From: Calliopum simillimum
Taxonomy: Eukaryota; Arthropoda; Insecta; Diptera; Lauxaniidae
Direction of reading: 5' to 3'
Assembly (NCBI GenBank): GCA_951812925.1
Contig: OX638372.1
Coordinates: forward strand, 87,627,058-87,691,057
Length of the DNA stretch: 64,000 nucleotides
Within the stretch, counting starts at the first letter, position 1. Each line of letters begins with the position of its first letter. The notes beneath the pieces are model-generated. The model saw only the letters and a program-made list of their open reading frames with translations, ran no database searches and was not told where the DNA came from. Below are positions 36,701 to 48,700 of this stretch, one piece after another. A program made the translations under genes and the position numbers.

Positions 36701-39700
36701 GGAGATAACCCAATTTAAAAAGTTGTGCACAGTTGTTATATGTAAATGCTACGTATAAGGTTATATTAAAATATATTTCTTTTAAAATAGCGAATACTCT
36801 TTAACGAAGAGTCAGTCGTACAAAAAAAATTAAAACACCGTTCAAAAGATAATTGGATTTTGTGTGCACCGTATTAAATTTTTTTTGGAGCGACTCATGG
36901 TCCAAGAGATATTATTCAAAAACCGTTAAGGTTTCGAAAATACTGGTTTTTGAAGGATATCTCTGAAACGGTAAGTCATACAATAAAAAGCACCAGCATC
37001 AATTTTGTAGAGAATCACAAGATCTAAAAAAAATAAGCCACATGTGTACACATTGAAGTAACCGTTTAGAAGTTATTCAATAAAAACCGGTTTTTTGCCA
37101 TTTAAAGGTTTTTTTGATTACCTTCTAAACGGGTTCTTCAATGTGTACACATATGGCTTATTTTTTGTAGATCTTGTGATTCTCTACAAAATTTATGATA
37201 TTGCTTTTTGTCGTATGACTTACCGTTTCAGAGATATCCTTCAAAAACCAGTATTTTCAAAACCTTAACGGTTTTTGAAGAATATCTCTTGGACCATGAG
37301 TCGCTCCAAAAAAAATTTAATACGGTGCACACAAAATCAAATTATCTTTTGAACGGTGTTTTAATTTTTTTTGTACGACTCTTCGTTTAAGAGTATTCGC
37401 TATTTTAAAAGAAATATATTTTAATATCAACTTATACGTAGCATTTACATATGATAACTGTGCACAACTTTTTAAATTGCGTTATCTCCTAAACTATAAG
37501 CTACACGAAAACATTTTTTACATTTTTAAATAGGAAATTTTCTGTGTTACAAAATTGTGGAGAAAAATTTTTCTGTAAAAGTTTGCGTTAGCGAGATATT
37601 TGCAAAAAACTGATTTTAGCGACCTTTGAGCCTGAATAACTTTTTATGCGCACAATGGACTTTTTACATATTATTAACCATGCATAAAAAAATATAATTC
37701 CGGTGAAAAAATTCACTTGGAATTTTTTCGCACAGCAGCTCTTTTTTCGTGTTATTTTCCTGGGCTATTATTCAATGTATTTGAATTTTTTGTTTTTTTT
37801 TATTGAACTTTAAAGTAGAGTAGAACGGGGTAATGTCGTGCAGGGGGTAATGTCGTGCACTGGCTGTTTTAGACCAAGGAATTGAATGATTTACCAACTG
37901 TTCGTAAGGTAGGGACATGCTGACCTACTGAGCTTATGCATATAATACTAGCGATTTTCACCAGTTCGTCTCTACAGAGTAACCTTTTTTTCAAAAAGTA
38001 CGCTTTCGGGACGATAAAAGTGTTTTTTCATCGGGTCAGAAAAATAATTTTCCTTGCGGGAAAATATACAAGGTAAGTGATTTCTGAAACGAAATATCCT
38101 GCCAAAGAAAAGAAGTATTTGATTTCCAAAAAAATGTTGGGCTTCACCGAGTTATCGAAGTTGACCTTTAAAACGACCATTGGGGTAATGTCGTGCACAT
38201 TCACTTATACAAACGCAATTTCTCGCTACAAAAATGTTGTTACACATGGATGTAACCAATGAAATTATCTTTCGATCGGATGCTTACTCGTTGCATTCGC
38301 TTGAGATGTACGGCTTTACGAGCATGTCAAAGTTGAGTGCACGACATTGCCCCGTTCTACTCTACACAACATATTATGTACTTCACACTTGTATAATAAT
38401 GAATAAATACATGATAATGCTAAATCTCCTCTAATAGAACCACTACCTATCATTTCTCACACATTTTGGTACCTTTACTATACTTGGAAAACAATGCACG
38501 ATATAACCCCACAAATTTTGAGGGGGGTAATGTCGTGCACACTTTTTTTTCTTCACTTACACAAACTCAATTTCTTGCTACACAAATGTTGTTGCACATG
38601 GATGTAACCAATGAAATTATCTTTCGATCGGATGCTTATTCGTCGCATTCGCTTGAGATGTACGGCTTTACGAGCATGTCAAAGTTGAATGCACGACATT
38701 GCCCCGTTCTACTCTACTACATACAAAATTTCAACGCAATTTTTGGCGGCTCGATATTGATTTTTGTCCCATAGTTTCTTGGACAAAGTTTTTTAGATTT
38801 TTTCGTAGATTGTTTTGTTGCTATAATCTTTGCCGCAAAAAAATTTGACTCGGCCTAATGCGAACCCTTTTTTCTTGCTGTTTTTGTACGTCCCATATTT
38901 ATCTACGCATATAAAAAATTCATTTCAACAACCGTAAAAAAGTACAAAAATAAAATATAGGTCACAGTTAATTAGTGGTATACACTGAATCACTGTGTAC
39001 GCAAATAATCAAATTATAGTTTTTAACTAACTTTATTTAACTACATTTTTAAATATTTCACTCAAAAAAACGTACGACACTTTTTTGAAAAAACGAAAAG
39101 TAGTACACATCAAAAAAATTAGTAATCTACAGTGGCGGACAAAACTGGATACATGTTAGCAACTTTACTATTAATCTGCCCATAAAACAATTAAAACTAA
39201 ATCAAATGGGCTGAATTTTTTAGAGTTTTAATTAATTTAGTTTTTAATTTAAGTGCTGGAATTAATCATGCAAAATTTGTGTTCATAAAAAACTTCGCAA
39301 GACTTGATGTTTTCGAATTTTAAACTTTGGGAGAAAATCGATCAATGTCAAATATTTGTAATTTAGTCAAGGCATTGATTTTAATAGAAGTCTAAGATAC
39401 GTATTTCTAGCCAACATATCAATATGTCGCACACAGGTGCCAATCGAAGTAAAAGCTGGCCAAAAATCGTGAAATCAATTTGTGATTTCGATTATTTTTT
39501 CAGCCAAGTTTTGTAAAGAGAACACCAGCGCATGATTTGGCGTTTGAAATAATACGTAATATCAAGTTGGCTCTCTTGTACCTTAACGCAAAGTCGTAGT
39601 TCCTAGCACAGATTATTTTTCTTCTTTGCAAGAGTAATATTGTATGCGTTGTTATTAGTTTCCAAAACAAAAAATGTTAAAAACATCATTGGATAGTAAG

Positions 39701-42700
39701 GAAGACACCCCCGCAGTACGTAAATCATGATAATCGATACTAAATTAGTAAATATTAGTGTTTTTTTAAATACATGATGTAAGGTTAGCTGCGAGAGATA
39801 CAAATTGGAGAGTCATAGAGCTACAAAAAAGTTCCACCAGGTTCCACTCTGGCGACAACGGGGTCTTTTTGTCAAATGATTTTTCTATAATTGGTGAAAA
39901 AATTGGGTGCTACTTTTTGCTACTTTGCTTCCTATGCTTGCTCACAGTGAGAGATTCTGCCAGTCCGAATGCTCTTAATGAAATTGCAGCCGTAGTTTGA
40001 AAGATACCTTCTTGATATTTCGTCATATGAAAGAATTTTTCTTTTTCTTTCCAAAAAATATATTTTGGAAGGTAAAAAAGGTGAACCTGGATAAGTTTTT
40101 TTGTAGTTTAGTACTAAAATAGTAGTAAATTTAGTACTTTTTTATCTTGAGCTTATAGCCTAATTCAATACCTTTCCAGGAGTGGTCTGAACATGAAAAT
40201 CGGTTAAGAAATGTCTAAGTTATTGACAATTATTTGAGGAGAGTTTGTCACAATTTACAGATTTTGTCACACTTTGCACCCTTCCACAAGCCACGAAAAA
40301 AACCGCAAAATTTTTTTTTTTTTTGCATTTTCTTGAAGACTAGGCATGAAACAAAACCATGTACCAAATTTCAGCCAAATCGGAAGGGGTGTAGAAGATC
40401 TTGTTACGCTAGGCATGGAATGGCTGTATTGCGATTTGAATTTTTTATATATATGGGAGGTGCCACGCCCTCTTGTCCGAAATTGCCTACTTTTTGCTAA
40501 AAGCTTGCATTTAATATTTTTAGTATCTGAGTGAAATTTAGACGACTTATCCTAAAAAACGCTTTTAGTATAGCATTTTGAAACTTTTGCTTATATGGGA
40601 GGTGCCACGCCCCCTTGCCCGATTTCACCCATTTTTTGTTGAGAGCTTGCTTTTATCATCTTTAGTGTTTCAGTGAAATTCGGTTGGACTATCTTAAAAA
40701 ACGCTTTCAGTATAGCATTTTTAAACTTTTGCTTATATGGGAGGTGCCACGCCCCCTTGTCCGAACTCAACTTATTTTTGTTCAAAAGTTGCACTCACTA
40801 TCCCTAGTGCCTAAAAACTGATTTTCAAAAGTTTACGTGGAGAATTAAATTTTTGGCCAGCTTTTACTTTGATTGGCACCTGTGCGTGTCGCCTGGATAT
40901 GTTTGTCCATTTAGCACAAATTTTAGCCAGAACTGGCCAAAACTACCATAAGGGTTTTAAGTGTACCATCGACTTTCTTTTGGTAGTGACCAAGATTTTT
41001 TGGTTTGGTTGGTACTCATAGATTGCGTAGAATATTTTAATACCATAAAACATTGGTTATGACTAGCGGTTTGTTTAAGATTTTCAGATTTTTCATGCGC
41101 ATGATAAACATTTTTTTTTTCTCTAGAATGTCGAGGTCTTTCTCCTTTTGAATGTTATTAATTTGCCCCTATTCCCAATTGTCGTTTCTATTTCGTTTTT
41201 GAGAAGTTTTAATTTTTATCGTCGTCTCGTTTCTAAATTTTGAATCTCAAAATATACTGAAACAACGAGGAGTGTTTATCGAGGTGTTAGGAAAACGAAG
41301 CAATCACACTTAGGCGAACATTTTGGAATTTGGAAGCGAATCGTTGGATCAATTTCAGCAAAATTTTTTTATGCAGATCAGTGAAGTATTGGCTACAGAA
41401 TATATTTTAATAAAACGTGTGCAATTTCATTAAAAAAAGTTATTGAACAAAATCTGAAAAAAGTCAAAAGAGGTGTGTTTGAAAAGTTAGCGGGTTATGT
41501 GGTATATATGGTAGGGCAATGTGGTGTACTATACCATATTACCTGACACTAAATTTAAAAGATGTGAATTAGCTTACATGAGCATTTAAATTAGTTTTTA
41601 AACTCATAGTTTCTATTTAAAGAATTCAGAACAATAAGACATAGATAAGAATTACAAAATAATATCAAAACAGAAACCCACTCTAACCATTAGAAAAAAA
41701 AGCACTTCAAAAAGGAATTAAAATAACAACAAAAAAAAAACCATATAGTGTATCCACATAAAATTAGGTATTAGATGACATCTTCCTGAGCACCCGCCCA
41801 ACCTGTCACTCGAATTTTCGTAGCACCCACTGTTAACACCGCATATCAGAAACTCACTTCATTTTCCACCAACCAAATTATCAATATTTAGAAATAAATA
41901 GACAAAAAGGCCTTTCTGGCATATAAAATCAAAAAAAAATTTATTTGAGATAAATGAAGTGAATTATACGAGTATATATTTTAATTATATCTAATTATTT
42001 TTTATAATCCTTCAAGAGTTTTGCTTAAAAACAGCGTTCTGCTCACTCAGACTCTGCAAAAATAATGCTGATTTCGGTGTCACTGCCTATTTCATTTCTA
42101 TTTATAGGTGCTTTTATCGGCCGTTTAGGTAATTTCGTTGATGGTTTTGGCTTTTTTATTTTCGATTGGTTTTTGTAAAGGCTGAATCTTTCTTCAAATT
42201 CTTGTATATTAGGCGATGAAGTTAACAATGTGACTTTTGATTTTTTACCTCTGCGATTGGAAAGAGAAATTTGCATTTTTGGCATTGGTGGGAACTGCCA
42301 AGGTGTTATTATTCCACTGCTTGTTGATGCCACTGGTTCACATGTCGGTACATCTTGGGAAATGATCGCATTAGATACCATTGGAATGCTTGCGCTGTCA
42401 GCCGTTACGTAGTCTTCTTCAAACATTTCAGCTTCGATAAAGTCTGCATCAGAAAAAATGTTGCGATCGAAAGGATATATTCCGGTACACCTGAAGCCAT
42501 TAATAGCAATTTGCTTTGACTGAACTTTAAGATAAGCTTTTGAGAACAGACCAATTAGATCAAATTGGGTGACCTTTCGACCATTTTCTCTTGTGAAGCG
42601 CCTAATTTCGTCACTGAAATATACTTTTAGAGGACTTATAAATGCTCTGTCCACTGGCTGCATTTTATGGGTCGAATGTGGGGGTAAAGAAATTATTACG

Positions 42701-45700
42701 ACACCATTTTGTCGAGCCAGATCTAATACTTGAATATTTTTTGTATGGCTGCTGTAATGCCCATCCAATATTAACAAGATAGGTTCTTCCTTCGATGGCT
42801 TGGTGTTTTGCAAAAAATGATGAAACCATTTAGTGAATATATCAAGTTGAACCCATCCTGATATGTGGCACGAAGACTTAGAACCAGGTGGCGCATCCTT
42901 CATCAGTTGAGCGTCAAATTCTTTTCTTGGAAATATAAAATACGGCGGAATAAAGACTCCTCCAGCGCTCATGCAGTTTATTACCATAATCAGAGATTCA
43001 CGTTGGGCAGACGTCATGGCGCTGACTTGTCTTTTATCTTTTTTGGCAACGACTTTCGAAACATTGCTTTGAACAACGGTCAGCCCTGTTTCGTCAACAT
43101 TCCATATATGTGTAGCTGGAAATTTGTGCTTTTCCATCTTTTTTTCCAACAAATCAAAGAAATCTTTAACTCTTTCTCGTGAAAAAACCTTTGCTCTGTC
43201 AAAGGAAGTTTCTGTTTTCGAACGGATGGTCAACGTATCCTTATGGCGTTTACAAAAGCCATTAAGCCAGTCCTTGCCAGCGCTTTTTGTTACAGTAGAA
43301 AACGTATTTGGTATCTTATTTTGCTTTGCTAATTGAAAAGCTATTGAACGGACGTCTGATTTTGAGAGACCCCAGTATGCCGATTCCATTACAAACAAGT
43401 ATTTTATTAGATCTTGCTCTAGTTCCTCGTTGAAAATTGGCTTACGACCTAAATTAATAGAAAACAGTTCTTGGAGAGGTTTTCCGCTTCTAGCCATGCG
43501 CTGAAGTGTTGAACGAGGTACTTCAAACGTTTTGGAGGCTATTAAAATGCCCATTTCGTTATTCCGTACTGCTTCAATAGCTTTCTTCATATTTTCTTGG
43601 CTCCAGCTCCTGATCCTTCCCTTTTTTGGCATCTATAATCAGAGTATAAAAAAATACTTATCAAATTATAAGCCATAGGAAACATCGGTTTTTTTGGAGG
43701 GCAATGTGAAACAGTATACCACATTAGCCGCCTCCTACTATACCACATTAGCCGATTTTTAGAAATAACAAAATTATAAAAATAAAACTTTGTGCATTTA
43801 CACAGTTACACTTATTTCGTAATATTTAGCACTTACCTTAACTGAATGTTAATAAAACTTGCACAGAAAACAACTTTTTCTTAACTAAAATTTTCTACGA
43901 AAAATGCGGAAAAAAAGTCGACACGTGATTACATACATATTTCGTTCAACTGACAGCGGAAAAGTTATGTCTGGTGTATGACAGTAACAGATCCCTGGTG
44001 TTTCTTGTTTTCATATTAGGTCCGCAAGTCCTCATCCAAATCGGAGATATGCGACTATTCCACATTACCCGACCATATCAAAATACCCGAAGGTCCCCTA
44101 TGCTTCGTTTTCCTGACCCCTCGATAAACACTCCTCGTTGTTTCAATATATTTCTAGACTCCAAATTTAGAAACGAGATTTAAAGATTATCTAATTTAAT
44201 GTGAATCGATTAAGCGGTCTTTGGGAAAACCCGGTTTAAAACAAATTTTTGTATCAGAACCACCCTAAGTATCCACCCTAAATTAAAGTTATGTAGCTTT
44301 GTGAGGGCCTCTCAATATAAAAGCGAGGTGCTGGTGATTTCATGTGAATCGATTATGTGGCCTTCGATAAAATGCTATTTGAAACACGTTTTTGTATGGG
44401 AGGTACCCTAAATAGCCACCTTAAATAAAATTTTTATAGGTTTTGTAATGCCTTTTAATTTTAACATTATTTGGTGTAAATTTCATGTGAATCGATTAAA
44501 GCGGTCTTTGAGAAAATGCGGTTTAGCCGGTCAAGCCGTTTTCGAGTTTTAGCCAGAATAACGCTCGGAATTCATTTTTATAAATATAGAAATAGATAGA
44601 TAGATATACATAGGCTAAAGAAAAATTATACAACCCCTTATTAACTAATTTAAGCATAACATATACGACTGATTTATGTGTGGGAAAGGTTGTAAAAAAG
44701 CGCTGCACCTATTTTTAAGAAATTCAGAATGGGGGAAGAAAGCTTACAAAGTATATTAAAAACTTTTAGTTTTTTACTGGACATGTAAAATGCGCTGTTA
44801 CGGCAATTTTAAAATTTTCCTCTTGGTTGACTTTTTCTCGGATATGCCCATGTAAAAAAGACAAAAGTTAAGCAGATTAAAATGAAAAAAAAACTAAACT
44901 ACTCAAGTTCTGGAGCATATAAGTGGAAAATGCTTATAAGAGGTAACAATCTGACTCCATTTCAGAGAAACAATATAAAATAGATGCCTCTAAATTGTAC
45001 TTATGCAAATAAAAATAAAAATATTCTCAATATATAATTTTATAAGCATGACTTACCTTTTTCTTTTTAATAAGTTCATCATCCTCGTGATCAAACGCAT
45101 TTGCCTCTTCTTTAAAGAATTCTTCTTCTCCTTCGTCAAATACTTCAAAAACTTCGGAAATCATTTCATTTTCACCAATTTCTACCTTCATTTTCACGCC
45201 TAATTCGAGATTTCTGTCAACTTCCTCTTCCACATTAGATATTATTTGCTGGTTCTTACTGTCCACGACCGCAATGTCTGCTGACTTTGAGACATCTATT
45301 GCAGAAAATTTTGTGATTTCTCTCTTCTAAAAATATACAGCACATTTGTTTGGATCAGAAATTGGGTGCAATATGATAATATAAGTAAAATTTATAATTT
45401 TATATGAGGGGAAGCTAAAGGGTACAAGTGAAAAAATTCGAAAAAGAGAGTTAAGTACGCTACTAGCTAGTGGGAGCTTTGCTCTATTTATGAAAAATAT
45501 ATTAACTTAACTTTTGAGTTCCTACAAGGTAAGCCAGTTCACAAAATTATGTTTTGTTTTTAGTATGGTATATAGAAGGCAGCGTGTGCAACGCGCGGAT
45601 CATATGCATCACAAAGAACGCGAGTAATGCTTGTGTTGTTATATAGAACGCACAACGCGCGCCTCTAAATATACGAGAAATGACCTTTATTATTTCAATA

Positions 45701-48700
45701 AACAAGCTCCTGCACTATAAGTTTTTCTTAAATTTTCTTTTTTTTTTTTAATTTATTTAAGCAGCTGTGAAAATTATTTATAAATAAAGAAACAAAAGAA
45801 ACGAAATGTCAAACGCACATGATGCGTTCAAAAAGTTGACTGTCAAAGCTCATGAAGCGAGCGTTGCACGCGCTTCCCTCTATATACTGGAGCCTTAAGA
45901 AGTAAAGTTAGCGCAGCGACAACTAACATACAGTGTTCCAATTATATCTTTATATCTTCGTACAGCAGCTGTTTCAAACTTAAGTGACAAAAAACAATAA
46001 AGTAGGCCAAAAAATTTGGAAAAGTTTTGATGCAGTTTTATTTATCAAATATTCATGTTCAATTTAAATACGAAAAATTATTCACTTTAATTATTTTTTG
46101 CATATATTGTATATTGACTAAAAATAAAACAAAGTCGCAAATTTGACTCCAATAAAGTCTTCGTACACTTGAACTTTTGTTTGCATTTTTGTTGTTTTTT
46201 GCTGAAAGTTTTCTTTAAAAATAACGGTTTTTAACAGAGATTGGTACACATTCACACGTGATACACATACGTAACAAGGCAAGTGCCAATTTGATGAGTT
46301 TTGATTAAAATTTTTTAAAATTACGCCTGGTAAATACTTGTAAGTTGAAGAGCGAAAGCTTTCATTGGATCTACATGTGAAGAAGCAAAAATCATACTCG
46401 GTACTAGACAAACTATTGTCCCGCAACCTCTCTAACTATCCAGTGTACAATCGGCCGCTTTAAATATGAAGACCGCGTCGAGAAAAAGCCCAAATTAGAA
46501 TGTCCTACAGCTCTCGCACATGGAGATCGGCTGCAAATCAAGCGTATGTTCGCCGTGGATCCATTCATAACTACACAGAAACTAAGTGCAGAGCTCCTTC
46601 AATCAAGTCAAAACGAGCTTCATCCAGAAACCAATAGAAAACTCGTGATTGATGCCGCATTTAGCTCTCGCAAACCTCACAGTAAGCCTTTGGTTAATGC
46701 CATAAATCGCAAAAAACGTTTAAATTGAACTCGCCAAGACCGAAATGCCTCTCTAGAGATCTGGCAGAATGTTCTATTATCAGATGAGCCCAAATGCAAC
46801 ATTTTTGGGTCTTATCATTGAATTTTGGTCTAAGCGAGCGCAATTTAAACGTTTTTTTTTTACGATTTATTGCATTACTGTGAGGTTTGCGAGAGCTAAA
46901 TCCGGCATCAATCACAGGTTTTGTAATGGTTTCTGGATAAAGTTCGTTTTGACAGGATTGAAGGAGCTCTGCACTTAGTTTCTGTGCAGTTATGAACGGA
47001 TCCACGGCGATCATACGCTTGATTTGCAGCCGATCTCCATGTGTGAGAACTGTAGGGCGTTCTAATTTGGGCTTTTTCTCGACGCGGTCTTCATATTTAA
47101 AGCGGCCGATTGCACACTGGATAGTAGAGAGGTTGCGGGACAATAGTTTGTCTAGTACCGAGTATGATTTTTGCTTCTTAACATGTAGATGCAATGAAAG
47201 CTTTCGCTCTCTAACTAACAAGTATTTACCAGGCGTAATTTTAAAAAATTTTAATTGGCACTTGCCTTGTTACGTATGTGTATCACGTGTGAATGTATGC
47301 CACTCTCTGCTAAAAACCGTTATTTTTAAAGAAAGTTTTCAGCAAAAAACAACAAAAATGCAAACAAAAGTTCAAGTGTACGAAGACTTTATTGGTTTTT
47401 ATTGCGACTTTGTTTTATTTTTAGTCAATATATATGAAAAAAATAATTAAAGTGAATAATTTTTCGTATTTAAATTGAACATGAATATTTAATAAATAAA
47501 ACTGCATCAAAACTTTTTCAAATTTTTTGGCCTACTTTATTGTTTTTTGTCACTTAAGTTTGAAACAGCTGCTGTACGAAGATATAATTGGAACACTGTA
47601 TCTTCTCTTCTTATACGAGCTAAAATTGTATGTTTGTTTTTTTGTTTGTTTGTTTTTTTTTTTTGTACTTATTTCTGTGCCAATATTTTTTCTCGAAAAT
47701 GGCTACAACGATTTCAATGAAACTTGGAATAGTGTTAGATATTAGCAAACAATGAATAATGAGCTAGGTTTGAACTTTGTAAATGCTCACCAGAGGGCGT
47801 GGCATTGCACTATATTTTAAATTTGATTTAGTCATAACTCGTAAACTATACAAGGTATATTGATTAAATTTGGTCAGCGGGTACGGCTTAATATTGCCTT
47901 GTTACAGACTAAAAGTGGGCGGGATCGAATAAGTGCCACGCCCACTTTTCAGCCCTTGAAAATTTTGATTCAATATTACTCGAAAACGACTCCAACAATT
48001 TTTATGAAAATTTAGGAGATATTACCTCTGAAAACAAGGATTCATATGTGATACGCCGTTATATTGGGAAAACTCGTTGAAGGGCGTTTCACCGCCCACA
48101 AAAATATAAAACGGTATAAACGGTAGAAAACTAATAAAGCAAACATTCTGAAATTAACTGTGAGGAGCCTAATTGCAATAGGGCATCTCGGATTTGAAAG
48201 TGGGCGAAATGTCGCCATTGCGCGTGGAACCTCCCATACAAGCAAAATACGTTAAATGCTATTTCTCGCAAGTGTTACAAGATATTTTAATGAAATTTGG
48301 TATGTAGGTACTACATATCAATGCCTTGTAATAACCGAAAAGTGGGCGGGATCGAAGAAGTGCCACGCCCCTTTTATAACCATTGAAAATTTTGATTCAA
48401 TAGTACTCGAAAACGACCTCAACAATTTTAATGAAAATTTCAAAGATTTTACCCCTGAAAACAAGTATCAATATGTGATGTGATGTGCTGTTATATTAGG
48501 AAAACTCGTTGGAGGGCGTGGCACCGCACACAAAAATATAATACGCTATAAAAAGAAAACTACTTAAGCAATCTTTCTGAATTTAACTATAGGGAATCTT
48601 CTTTTTATTAGGCACCTACGACCTGAAAGTGGGCAAAATCTCACCGGTGCGCGTGGAACCTCCCATACAAGTAAAACAAATTAAATGCTATTTCTCGCAA

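Noticed and set aside
46118..47450. Open frames antisense to the Tc1-like arms
   Set aside because: They are mirror shadows of the transposase halves in the snap-back element.
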